A DNA stretch of 64,000 nt from Cryptomeria japonica (GCF_030272615.1 NW_026729201.1:62001-126000), one strand, 5' to 3'. Positions 36,160-47,408 are shown, numbered from the stretch's first letter. Notes: generated from the letters alone by a model not told the origin. A program made the numbers and translations.

Positions 36160-36470
36160 CAGAAATGCATCTGTGTCAGACATAATAGCGTCTGTGTGGT
36201 ATAACCATGTCTATGAAGGGCAAAAACACGTCTGTGTTCCAACAGTCAACATCACATTGCAAAAAAAAAAAAATCTCAGAAACGCGTCTGTGTTTGACAT
36301 AATAGCGTCTGTGTGGTATAACCGCGTCTGTGAAGGGCAAAAATGCGTCTGTGTTCCAATAGTCAACATCACACTACAAAAAAAAAAATCTCAGAAACAC
36401 GTCTGTGTTAAATAGAGCTGCGTCTGCATTAGGAAACCGCGTCTGTGAAGTATACAGGCGCGTCTCTGTT
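36160..36470 (+). repeat. GCGTCTGTG array, sense block 2, as 117/115-bp tandem units
   Basis: Unit 1 (36,160-36,276) and unit 2 (36,277-36,391) are near-identical. Each contains four GCGTCTGTG-type motifs and ends in an A-run followed by TCTCAG. A third partial unit runs from 36,392. Motif spacing inside units is about 20 bp. Confidence 0.85.
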
Positions 36471-36960
36471 CAGAATTGAAAAACTGTTACAGTCCAGCAA
36501 ACAAACACAGTCAATTTCAGAATTCTTGAGCTTCCTAGGTCATTTCTCTAGGGTTTCATTTAGCATTCAACCTGTCTTTGGGTCTCACAAAATCCATCTT
36601 TGCTTCACATCTCACTTTACATTCACACTTGTCTAAACTTGAGTCAAAAGGTCACTTGCTTGTCCTCACTATACTTTGTCAACACACTACATACAACAAC
36701 ACTTTGCTAAGTGGTCCCTCATCAAGGTTTCTTACCTTTGGGTCTCATTTGGTCTTACTTAGAGTCAAGGTCAACTTACCTCATCAAGAGAAACTATCCT
36801 CTCTTTGGAAGTCACACCTACTCTACTACATACATACTTGGTCTTACACTTTGGACATTGCAAGTACACTTCAGATTCATTTACATTCCATCCAACTCTT
36901 GGTCTTCCATACTCTTTCCATTTTCATCTAGTCTCACACATCTTAGTCAATACCTAGTTC

Positions 36961-39460
36961 ATGGTTGAAACCCGTCTTCAAAAATTTAGGAGAGAAACTA
37001 AAGAGGCTCAAGAGTCCACAAACATGAGTTCTTATGAGTATGACAATGATATCTTTTTCAATTCTGATCATACTACATTACCTGACATGGATGCCTATAG
37101 AAACATTTCAAATGTTGAGAACATGGACACTACAAACAACAATGATACACACAATGATGATATGGACAACTTTTCAGTACATTCAGCAGATGTGGAAGAA
37201 TCCATTATGGATCCCCATTTCAATCGATTGGTTGAGGAAATAATGAGGAGGGATAGACAATACTTCTTACAAATGATGGCACAAAGTGGAGCCAAGATAC
37301 CTCATGATTTTGACATGTCTCAAATAATGGAAAATCGACCTTTGCAACAACCTCGCTCCAACATGGATCAAAGGAGACCTAATAGTGGAGGCAACAAAGG
37401 ACCACATAGGGTACTTGAATCACCATCATCTTTGCTTCAAAAACCAGAGGTCCCACATACACATGGTCAAGCATATGATACTCACCTTCGCAGACCATTA
37501 TGGAAGTCTTGTGGAGAAAAATATGCTCAATCACATATCAATGCTAAGGATCAACCACCAAAGCAATGGGATATTCAAAGGCATGCTCAAAATTTGGACA
37601 CAAGGAAACCCCGTGTCAAATTTGGGGGCAATACAATAGAACATGACATGCCTGTAGAGTATGGTATACATGGACAAAATAGATATTTCATTCCTCAACA
37701 TGAATCTATACCAAGTGGTCCATACATGCAGCATCACTATAGACCTCCTCCATATGAACATGTGTATGATCAATATCATCCATATATGCAACATGCTTCT
37801 CCTCCAATTGGTGCCTCAAGCATGGGGTATGGTCCAAGAAGTCGATCTCCACCTAAGAACAATTTGGAGCAACAAATCAGGGACTTACAAAAGAAAATGG
37901 AGGACATAAATACACCGAAGCCAACATACACAATGAGAGACATATGTCCTTATCCATTTGACAAGAGCATTCCAATGCCTCCTTTTCCTACACACTTTGT
38001 GACGCCTAAATTTGATAAGTATAGAGGAAAAGGGGATCCTAAGGCACACATAAGATAGTTTTTCATAGCTTGCATTGAGATAGCAACAGAAGAGACATAT
38101 TTGATGAGATTATTCCCACAAAGCTTAGGTGATCAAGCTATGGAATGGTTCTCCCAACTTCCACCTGGAATTAAGTCATGGGGTGACTTAGCAGAGGCAT
38201 TTATTCAACATTTCTCCTACAATATAGAGACAGACATATTAGTCACTACTTTGTGCAACACCAAGCAAAAAGAGGGAGTCTTTTGCATCATTTTTACAAA
38301 GATGGAGAAATCTAGCTAGCAGATGCTCTTGTGAAATTCCACAAAAACAAATGGTAGAAATGTTCACCCAAAATGTTAACAAAGACATTGGCTATGATCT
38401 AGGAAAAGCTTGTTTTTCCACCTTCAAGGAAGTTATTGAAAAAGGCTTAGCGACATAAAAGGTCCTAATTGAACAAGGAGTCATCAAGATATTCAAGGAA
38501 AACAAAGATGACTTTAAAGGAAAAGACAAGCCAAGATTTTGGAATAAAAACAAGAACACAGTCAATGATGGTGTTGTTGATGCCAACACAATGCGACCCA
38601 AATTCATCTTTTCGGGATCAAGTTCTACAAACAATCAAGTGAATACTCAAACAACTTCCAGATCACGAAGGAAGTACACTCCATTGGGAGAACCACTTGA
38701 GTCAGTTTTCAAGAAGCTTGTGGCAAACAAGGTAATCACAGTTCTAGATTTTCCTCCATATGAACCAAAGGTTAAACCAAATTGGTGGAATGATGATGAG
38801 TATTGTGAATTTCATAAGAGCAAGGGTCATAAGACAGGAAATTGTCATCAACTGAAGAACATCATACAAGATCTCATTGATAGAGGTGACATTGAGATTG
38901 AGGGACATTCCTCCAATCAAGAACATGAGATGTTTAAGGAACCATTCCCAAAGCATGACAAGGGAAAAGCTAAAGCCACAGATGACCAAACCAACTATAC
39001 CAGAGCATCCTACAACGATGATTCAACTATCAATCACATCTCGATGGACAATTATGTCTCTACCATTATCATCAAGGACAAAGTGTCTAAGAATTCTACT
39101 TGGAGACCTAGGATTGTCTTAAAAGGTGTTGGATCTTCTTCTGAACCTACCTCTAAATGTCATGTCACAACTCGTCGAGGTAAAATCACTTTGCAAGGTG
39201 CTCCAACTAAAAACACCGCTTCTTCATCAACCAAACCTGAGTATGACCTTGTAGAACAACTAGGGAAGACACCTACGCTCATCTCCATCCTTGAGCTATT
39301 ACGCAATTCTCCTGCACATAAAGCCATTCTTGACAAAATCTTGAGAGACACTGCTGTTCCTACTGATCTGAACGTGGACCAGTTTCAAGCCATGGTGGGA
39401 TACCTTTCCATTCCACACTCCCTTACCTTCACAGAAGCCGATGACGCCTCTGTAAGTTAG
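36961..39460 (+). pseudogene. gag: gag of the Tat-like element
   Basis: Starts at ATG 36,961. The first about 300 residues are Asn/Asp/Pro/His-rich and end with a short coiled stretch. The Gag core begins near 37,985 (FDKYRGKGDPKAHIR) and continues past a TAG at 38,056 with SLGDQAMEWFSQLPPG, the pattern of the retrotransposon capsid domain. A two-base loss near 38,275 shifts the frame; the rest is in frame 2, with a TAA near 38,456. A single Cys/His motif (CEFHKSKGHKTGNCHQ, about 38,805-38,850) is the nucleocapsid knuckle. The capsid would package the element RNA in cytoplasmic particles. Lesions make this copy unable to give full-length Gag without readthrough. Confidence 0.8.
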
Positions 39461-40699
39461 CCACATAATGCACCATTACACATTGAAGCCTTCATACACA
39501 AACATCGAATAAAAAGAGTCCTGATAGATGGAGGAGCAGGTCTAAACATTTGCACATTAAGCACTATTAAACAATTGGGATATTCAGATAAAGCTGTGAA
39601 TTCTACAAACAAAATTACCATCAAGGCATATGATGATGAAGAGCGTTCATCCAAAGGCACAGTCACCTTACCTCTCAGAGTTGGGCCAGTTAAAAAGGAT
39701 GTGGTTTGTCATGTCCTTGATCTAGAGCTTACATACAACATATTGCTAGGACATCCATGGATTCATGAGATGAGCGCAGTCCCATCTACATATCATCAAT
39801 GTATCAAGTTTCCACACAATGGAGTTGAAGTCACCATCAAAGGTGACCCCAATCCATTCATATATTGCAATAATCTACGACCTAGATCAGAAATAACAAT
39901 CCCAGTCAATCAAGAAGTTGTTCCATCTTCAGCATATGTGGATCCAGAATCATTAAAATCTTCTACATCAAAACAAGCAAAGATCAAAGAAAAGTTCAAG
40001 TTTAAAGACATGGGATGTGGTGAGTATTTATTCCATGTTGATCAACTCCCACTATCTGCTAAGGTATTCAGTCGACAAGAACAACCTACAAAAAAATTGC
40101 AATGCCAAGGAATTGGGTGTGAACCACCTAGTGTTGTGGCTACTAAGTCTAAATGCAAATCTCCTCTAGGGGTGCAAGCATCTCTTGATATCAATAGTCC
40201 TAAGAATGGTTCCAAAAAGGAATCTATTGAGCATATCACTAGCCCTCTTGAGAACTCACATAGCTTTACCGTTTCATCCACTCATTCCATTTCCACTACA
40301 CTTCCAGACTTGGATCAACAAGAATTACAAAAGCCCTTACTAATTGGGGATCAAAAATCAAGCTTTGAAAAGAAAAATCTAAATGTCAAAACTAAAGAAA
40401 AGTCCTTTAGTTCAAATCAAAATCAAAAGCTATTGGACTCTGCAAAAATCAAAGTCAAGGATAAAAATCCTATGAAGCAAAAAGAACAAGAGTTGATCTC
40501 CCCTAATATCAAAATAACTGGGGGCAAAAGTTCTAAAATTTTAAATCAAAAAGCATACTTGTTGATCCTAAGTCTCCATCATGCTATCCTACTTTCACTT
40601 CTTATCACAATCATAAGCCTTCACAACTCTTCCACTTGTTCCACACATCCATCCCCTTCTAGCGATACATCATGGACCTTTAATGGAGCTTCCTCGTAG
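39461..40699 (+). pseudogene. Aspartic protease region and basic linker
   Basis: Continues the second gag frame after a TAG at 39,458. VLIDGGAGLNI (about 39,518-39,550) is the active-site loop: Asp-Gly-Gly replaces the common Asp-Ser/Thr-Gly, as in many plant Ty3-gypsy proteases. YNILLGHPWIHEM (about 39,735-39,775) is the typical later ILG-W motif. From about 40,050 the sequence becomes a Lys/Ser-rich linker of low complexity. WTFNGASS just before a TAG at 40,697 could be the vestige of an RNase H start; this is speculative. No RT motif (YxDD) is present. Confidence 0.75.
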
Positions 40700-41077
40700 G
40701 ACTTTGTTATCAGGGATGCCCAAACTTCTTCAGGTGACACGCATACGGGCCTGTGTAGTCCACACACTAGTAATTCTATCTCAGTTCCTTTATCAAGGAA
40801 GACAGTCACTCAAGATACACATCATTCAGTCAAGGAACGCTGTAGTTACAATCATAAAGTCAAGCCTCGCACATTTGAGGTAGGTGACTTGGTTCTCATA
40901 GAAAACCCCCAAAATCAACAAGATAGAGAGAAGAAGGGCAAGTTCGAATCAAACTGGCTTGGTCCCTACATTATTATAGCAGCATATGGATCTGGTGCAT
41001 ATCAGCTCTCAACTACAAGAGGTGAACCTTTGGAGGATCCTATCAACAACATGCACCTTCGCAAGTTCTACACATAG
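40700..41077 (+). pseudogene. Integrase C-terminal (GPY/F) fragment
   Basis: Same reading frame as the protease region. It carries FEVGDLVLIENPQNQQ, KFESNWLGPYII (GPY motif at about 40,954-40,968), and the closing PINNMHLRKFYT before a TAG at 41,075. In complete elements this is the extreme C-terminus of Pol, where it contacts DNA or chromatin. Here it joins the protease linker with no RT, RNase H, HHCC or DDE domain between, so about 3-4 kb of pol has been deleted while keeping the frame. Confidence 0.75.
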
Positions 41078-42802
41078 CTCTTTGGAATATCCTAATTCAA
41101 AAAATACAAAAAAATTAAAAAATTTCAAAAAATACAAAAAAAAAAAAAAATTTTAAAATACAAAAAAAATAAAAAAATTCAAAAGTACAAAAAAATCATA
41201 AAAAACATAAAAATCGTTACTTGGTGAAAACCTAGCAAACAGGCACCTTGTGACACAAAAAACATTGAAAAATCGAAAAAAGTAAAGAGAAATAATTTCA
41301 TCCAACGGTGAAAACCACTTCGGTGGTGCCCTGGGCAAGTACCATGGTGAAAACTAGGTCACCAGCACCATGCGTAGAGACATTGCTCCTCCCTCCTTCA
41401 GGATTCTCTTTCATCACTTCACTTTGCACACACTCATGACCAATTCATCCATAATAAACTCACCCATTCCCATCATGGCTTGTTATTGATCTCCCTAAGA
41501 TTAGTTAGCCATTCATAATAAACCTCCCTTTTCACCTCCCTTTCCATCCATGATAAATCAGATCCTATCTGTGGCTAAGGCAAATCCTACGTCTAGTGAT
41601 GGGTGTGGAATTGAGAACATCACATGTTTTGAGGAGTACAGTTTCTTCCAGCTTCCTTCAATCTATTCGCGCACAATCCGCAATAAAGTTTCATCTTCTC
41701 CACAATAAAGTATCAGTTTCATGGATTCAGTCAATTTCAGATGAGACACAGTAGCAACAATGGGCTTCAACAAATCAAATCTTTCAATAGACTCAGACAA
41801 CATATGGTTCAGTGCTATCTATCCTTTCTGTGAAAGTAAACATTATGACCACAATCGAATAAGATTTATACAAGTGACAAGAGACACTAAACTTGAGGAC
41901 TACAGTGGATGTTGGTGTCGAGTCTTGGTTTTCTTTTGATTTCATCTTTTTTGGTGACATGTCTTTTAGCTTTTCTAGGATGTCTTTGACTAGAAAGGCG
42001 AGGATGGGGTATCATCACCTATTTGTATTTGCTGTCTGTGTATTGTCTCTTAGTAATGCTATGACTTGTCCAAGGATATGAGGACACTGTGAGTCTAGTG
42101 TGAACTGGGGCATTCCTTGTTTGTGACTGTCTTATCTCCATGCAAACAGGTACAATGACTTTCTAGGACGAACATATGCCTCGATTGTCATAACCTACTT
42201 GCCATAATAAAGCTCAATGATGATAACACACAAGAAGCTCTTTCAATTTCATATCTTCTGTCTTCCATCCCCCTTTCTTGATTGACTTCCATCATCCTTC
42301 TTGAGTCCACGTAGCCTGCTATCACATGACTGAGTATAATGACACACCAAAAACATTTGCATTTCATGTAGTTGCACTTGCATTACCACATATTAAGCAT
42401 TTCATACATACATATAGATATCACAATTGCATCACATCTTGCACACAACACGTGTTAGCAATCTTACATTTTCATCATGTAAATTGTTATTTGCATTATC
42501 ATATTCGTCTACATTTCATACATTCACATTCACATATGCATAACATATAAAACATAAAAGAACAAAAAAAAATATATTGCATTGCATCATATACATATTT
42601 GCATCCATATCATAAGCATCACATAAGAACATCTCATCACATAGGTACACATGCATATAGCTACCGCAAAGATGAATCATCTCATATATATATATAAAGT
42701 GTCATGATACAATGATGTCAAAATCATATGGCTACAAAAGCACCCGCAGGTGTCTACAATACAAAAATGGTACAATACCAATACATAGGGAGCCCTCTAT
42801 GG
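41078..42802 (+). other. Non-coding 3' region between sense ORFs and antisense gene
   Basis: Starts with an A-rich tract of AAAATACAAAAAAA words (41,095-41,220). Then come GGTGAAAACC phrases (41,224, 41,310, 41,344). Later it is AT-rich with CATTTCATACATACA-like words (42,400-42,720). No ORF with a motif. The antisense gene's 3' end (42,803) marks the border. Confidence 0.6.
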
Positions 42803-44759
42803 CTATGATGAACTCCCTCCCTCAGAGCCACCTAGCCTCGATGGAATCTGAGCCCCTGAAGGACCTGCCCTAGGATCATCCCGCCTGTCCCCTCTATCTG
42901 GTGGTGGTGGAGGACCCATAACCCCACCACTCGATGCCTGTCTCCTCTAGCTCCCTCCCATAGCTGTCGCTGTACGCGATGGTCTATGGAAGCTCCTCGC
43001 CCGCTGATCTGCTAGCACTGCACCATAGTAGAGATCTCGCCAGTAGGCAATCTCCTCCACTGCTCGCAGGACATAAGCATATCCTGCCCTTGTGTCCTCC
43101 GCTGCCTATCTCCCCACCCTCGGCACTATCTCAGCCTCTATATAATGCTGAATAGCCTGATCATGCTCCCGCTCAGTATCTCTGAGCCTCCTCCTAAGCT
43201 GATCCCTCTCCCTCTCCAACTCCTGGATCTCATCTACCTGGCCCTGGTAGATCTCCCTCAGCTCTATCAGCTCATCCTCCTCTAGGTCAGCCCCCTCCGC
43301 CTCTGCCTGTGGCTCCCCCTGTACAGGTGCCTGCCCCTGTACCTGTACCTGTACTGGTACCTGTCCCTGTATCTGTCCCTGTCCCTATACCTGTACCTGT
43401 CTGGGACCCTGTGTTGCTGGCACCTATAGTGGCAATCCACCGCGACCCCTCACCACCCGAGCCTGTCTCTCCTCACCACCCTCCCTCTGAGGTGCAACCC
43501 TCCTCTCTCCAACTGCTCCCCTCCTCCTCCGTCGGCCTTTGCCCCCATCACCTCCACCATCATCATCATCCCCATCCCCATCTCCATCCAATGGCTCTCC
43601 CAGATCCGTCAACCATGGGAATGGATGCTCTGCCCAGTATGCTATGTACTCAGCATCCATGTCGGCATCCTCAATCTCTGGCTACATGTCCTAGGGTAGT
43701 GGCATCATCTCTACCAGCTATGTAACTACCTGATCATATGATAATAGGGGCCCAAACTGTGCCTGATCTCTGACAGTCCGTGCATACATGCCTGAGCCCC
43801 ATGGCATCCTCTGAATCTTGCCAAACTGTCGACCAACCCTGTCCACTAGCTACCTCTCTAGCACATAGGGCATCCGCCCAATCAGATACCTACTCCAGAT
43901 GGTGTAAGGAAGCTCAACTGCATCATCCTCCCACTGCTCGCATCCCAGATATGGCCTCCATATGACCACATCAATATCGTCTATCACCCATCGCCAGTGC
44001 TCTAACCTACCAATCCGTGGCTGCGATGTGATCATATCATATAAGTGCACAAAGCTGCATCCATGTCCCCTACCTCTAAAGTGTATCAGCCTCATCACCG
44101 GTAGATGCTCGTAAGCCCATACCTGCAACAATGTCACCCCGCAGCCCAATCCCACTGATCCGTGGTACACAAACTAATGCAGCTCATAATAGAGGTGTGC
44201 CAGCACACATGGTCCCCAAGAATATCTGGTGTACTGCGTCACCAGTGTCTCCAGTGCTCCTCCCCAACCCATAGCCAACCCTCATGTCGCTCTATCCGGA
44301 TAGAGGAACCCACTGATCACTCCTCCTACCACTACTAGCAGCGCTAACCCTGTGGCTGTCATGGTGTCCCACGCCATGTGTCCTGCCCTCATCTCCAGTC
44401 CTGGGTCCTGGAATACTCATCTCAAGGCCTCCCTGTCTCCATCTCGATCGTATGGGATCAGCTCCCCATCGATCGGTATCCTTAGTATCCTATATACATC
44501 CTCAAGGGTGACTGTCATCTCACCCATCGGCAAATGAAATGTACAGGTCTCGGAGTGCCATCTCTCCGCCAGCGTAGTCAACAGTCCCATGTTCGCCCAA
44601 AACTCAGGCACATACAGAGCATGTCTTAGTCCCATCTCCTCAATAGCTGCTCGGTCCTCGAAGGACAGCTCAGGTCGCAACCTTTGAGTAGACGGGAATC
44701 TCTCCCGTGACTCCAACATTGGCAAATACTCCTGCAGTCAAGCAAATCACTCATGTCAG

Positions 44760-45130
44760 TCATAGTGGCATTCCCTGTTTATCACAAAATGCTACTTTTT
44801 ATCTAAATGCATATGGCTATCTATCCTAGTGACACTCACTGTTCATCACAAAGTGTTGCTTCTATCCTAGTGGTACTCCCCGTTCATCACAAAGTACTAC
44901 GTGTGTGACACTCACTATTCATCACAAAGTGTTACTCACATTTGCACTCCCTGTTCATCACAAAGTGCTGCTTATATTTTAGTACTCCCTGTTCATCACA
45001 AAGTACTCTATCTTGGTACTCACTTTTCATCACAAAGTGCCTTGATCTATCCTAGTCTTCCCTAGAGGACCTGCTTGAGTGTATCCTCTCAGCAGCTTAT
45101 CCAATCGACAGCGTATGTTCATCACAGAAC
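44760..45130 (-). repeat. Degenerate 25-45 bp repeat, core GTTCATCACAAAGTG
   Basis: Seven to eight copies (plus-strand view) of ACTCCCTGTTCATCACAAAG followed by TGCTACT-like sequence. All lie within the intron of the antisense gene. Confidence 0.8.
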
Positions 45131-45164
45131 TGCCGATTTGGCCTAGAAGACAAAAATTCACACT

Positions 45165-45450
45165 TTTTAAACACAAGCGTGCTTACCTGACATAAACGCA
45201 CTTGAAGACTGCACATACGTGCTTGAAAAACACAGACGCACTTGAAAAACATAGACGTGCTTGACACACAAAGATGTGCCTATGCTCTGCACAGACGCGC
45301 CTAGGCGACATAGATGTGCCTTCTTGGCACAGACGCGATTGACTATCACAAACGCGGCCGCATTTGACACAGACGTGGTTTCACACGCAGACGTACCTGG
45401 CACAAACACAGATGCGCCTCGCGAGCATAGACGCGGCTAGCACCAACGCA
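45165..45450 (-). repeat. GCGTCTGTG motif array, inverted block
   Basis: About fifteen copies of CACAGACGCG or variants on the plus strand, i.e. CGCGTCTGTG on the minus strand, spaced about 17-20 bp. They lie in the 5' half of the antisense gene's intron. It is the same motif as the two leader blocks, in opposite orientation. Confidence 0.85.
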
Positions 45451-45732
45451 GATGTGCTTAAACATTTTTTACTTTTTTGGGATCCTATTCTAAGTGCATT
45501 TATTGCTCTATCTAGCATGCATTAATGACAAGAATAAATGCATCAAAGTACGAGGAGGTTTCATGGTACTTACCGGCTCTCCTGCCTCTGCTGGCCTCTG
45601 AAATCGACGAATGCGGTCAAATCTATGAACGAAGGCCATCACTGCTAACTGCTGCTGCTCTTTTCTCTCTCTGCAATCTGCTCTCATAGATGTGTAGATG
45701 ACAATGAGGATGTATTTTCCCCCGTGGTCTAT

Positions 45733-45739
45733 CTTATAG
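45733..45739 (-). promoter_or_regulatory. TATA-like box of the antisense gene
   Basis: CTATAAG on the minus strand, 94 bp upstream of the ATG at 45,639. That fits a short 5' UTR and would give the antisense gene its own promoter inside the retrotransposon. Confidence 0.45.
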
Positions 45740-45970
45740 ACTACCCTAGCCCTCACCTTCGTTTCCCGAGTCAGTCTTCATTATCCCGTGACTCTATCAC
45801 TTTATTCGGTCAGTCCATTCTAGCCTCTCTTTCTTATCGAGAGATTGTCTGCAACCTTTCTAGACATTTTCATCCAATCTCTCGAGGGGGCATATCATTC
45901 CCATCTTGGGGCAACTCTGTATCAGTTCATATTATCTTCTTTGAAACAACGCGACAAGCCGCATTGTCTC

Positions 45971-45984
45971 AAAGAGGGGCAAAA
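45971..45984 (+). other. Polypurine tract of the Tat-like element
   Basis: AAAGAGGGGCAAAA directly before the 3' LTR; the RNase-H-resistant primer site for plus-strand DNA. Confidence 0.85.
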
Positions 45985-46764
45985 TGTAGACACCTAAAAT
46001 TGTCATGTCTAATTAAATAAATATTTTATTTATTTAATTATCTAAGCTTAATTCTTCTATTAATTAAATAAATCCTTATTTACTTAATTAATTCAATTAT
46101 CCTCTTCTAGCCTTATTTCTCATTTAAATAAATACATTTATTTATTTAAATTATCCTTTTCCTAAATTAAATAAATATTTTTATTTATTTAATTATCCCA
46201 CTTCTTCTATTAATTAAATAAATCTTTATTTATTTAATTAATTCATTAATCTTTTCTACTCATGACACATGTCATTCATCTCTTAATTCCTACACTATCT
46301 ACCCCTTTCATTAGTTTATTATTTCTTTTACCTACCCTCTAATCATAGTCGACCTCCTTTTACACCTCTCAATCTTATCCCTCCATTTCATATAGTGTCT
46401 TCTATATAAGGAGATGCTTCCTTCATTATGGGACCCTAATGATTCATTATAATCAATCATCTTGAGGACTTGACTACACTACGATCCTACTTGCAACCAC
46501 ATTCCGTTCTTTGTTGAGCTCTTGTGCACATAAAATCTAAGAGCAAATACATCAAACAAGATCAATGGAGATAGGAAGAATGGAGATCCAAACCCTATTG
46601 GACATGTGATGGTATAATCTTTGTGATTTCATTTGATTTGCATTGTCTTAGGTAATCTTCATATGTTATGGTGGATCTTTGTTGTTGTTAGGCTAGGGTT
46701 TTGTGGTTGAATTCATTTAGCCTTTCAATATTATTATTATTGTTATCCATTTTCACCATATACA
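45985..46764 (+). repeat. 3' LTR of the Tat-like element (780 bp)
   Basis: Same termini and length as the 5' LTR. The 12 differences are mostly transitions. Confidence 0.95.
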
Positions 46765-46769
46765 GTTAC
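46765..46769. repeat. Target-site duplication GTTAC, right copy
   Basis: Matches 33,810-33,814 exactly. Confidence 0.92.
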
Positions 46770-47408
46770 AACCTAGTGCACACTGCTTAATCACAATAGG
46801 AGCCTCACTGACTACATAAAATTCTAGACAACAATCCGAAGAAGTGAGAACTCCTAAGATAGCATCTTCTATGCCAAAATACAGTTTTGGTTTAAGTTAT
46901 GTCTATTTCGATAAAAACCCTAAACCTCTATATCGGAATAACCCTTACAATAAATTCCTCATATAAATAGTCTCTGATATATTTTGCATCATATCACATT
47001 TACATATGCATTACATTATATCCCTATCAAATCCTTCTTATTTAAAATGATCTAATTAATCTGCCCTATATACCCTATACAAATTTATGCCTTATGTCGG
47101 CTTACAAGGATATATACAATATCATATTACATGTTGGCCATATAACATAAATAAATAAACATTAAAATAAGTTGCCTATGCTGGATCCAAGATAAGTCGA
47201 CCTCCAATACTGATAACCTTAACTATACCATATCGGCCTACTTTGCCGGTGACCAAAGAAATCTTCTATCCTGTCAATGTCAGTGTCGGTGCCGATGTAA
47301 AGTCTATGAGGTGCCTTCCAATACACCATATGAAGTCGGAACACAAAATCATGTTGCCATCAATGACAACATAATGAAACGTAACCAAAGGAGTGTCAAT
47401 TGCCAACA
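46765..47408 (-). mobile_element. Copia 3' LTR, right part
   Basis: On the minus strand the LTR begins TGTTGGCAATTGACACTCC at 47,408. It contains AAGCCGACATAAGGCATA and a CAGTGAGGCTCCTATTGTG stretch. It resumes at 33,814 across the nested insertion. It resembles the plus-strand LTR at 63,410-64,000. Confidence 0.7.

Larger units (their letters stand above)
34616..36960 (+). other. Long leader of the Tat-like element
   Basis: About 2.3 kb between primer-binding site and gag with no coding sequence. It carries two arrays of the GCGTCTGTG-type motif (34,741-34,940 and 36,160-36,470). Possible splice acceptors (TTTTTGCAG at about 34,795 and GCTTGCAG at about 35,145) suggest the leader may be spliced, but this is not tested. 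Confidence 0.6.
42803..45756 (-). pseudogene. Antisense plant mobile domain (PMD) gene, two exons, 11 in-frame stops
   Basis: Minus strand. Exon 1 runs from ATG 45,639 (or an upstream in-frame start) to 45,574. Intron 45,573-44,732 has GTAAGT at its start and TGACTGCAG at its end. Exon 2 runs 44,731-42,803 in one uninterrupted register. The joined protein is about 664 residues. Exon 2 opens with the PMD core (GLLTTLAERWHSETCTFHLP, then GEMTVTLEDVYRILRIPIDG at about 44,500-44,560). Later come an RGRGHGCSFVHLYDMI segment, an acidic Asp/Gly stretch, a PVQVQGQ repeat (43,320-43,420) and a Glu/Arg coiled coil (about 43,130-43,280). PMD proteins of the MAIN/MAIL type act in the nucleus in silencing and genome stability, and PMD is known from plant TEs. 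Stops: TGA at 44,419 and 44,284; TAG at 44,176, 43,852, 43,720, 43,693, 43,684, 43,426, 43,387, 43,108 and 42,949. No frameshift. Confidence 0.8.
33815..46764 (+). mobile_element. Non-autonomous Ty3-gypsy (Tat-like) LTR retrotransposon, 12,950 bp
   Basis: A complete insertion with two 780-bp LTRs (33,815-34,594 and 45,985-46,764), a 5-bp TSD, a primer-binding site right after the 5' LTR and a polypurine tract right before the 3' LTR. Order inside: 2.4-kb leader with repeat arrays, gag, aspartic protease, integrase C-terminal piece, 1.7-kb non-coding stretch, then an antisense plant mobile domain gene. Reverse transcriptase, RNase H and the integrase core are absent, so it needs enzymes from a relative. 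The length, long leader and extra antisense ORF before the 3' LTR are known features of the Tat lineage (for example Grande-type elements); placement here is by architecture. It is nested in a Copia LTR. Confidence 0.9.

Noticed and set aside
34741..36470. CRISPR-like array (short repeats with spacers)
   Set aside because: Plant nuclear context, irregular spacers, degenerate repeats and no cas genes; it is a motif array in a retrotransposon leader.
43309..43725. Plus-strand 138-residue Pro/Val-rich ORF (MAPPVQVPAPVPVPV...)
   Set aside because: It is the complement of the CAG-rich PVQVQGQ repeat in the antisense PMD gene; no independent motif.
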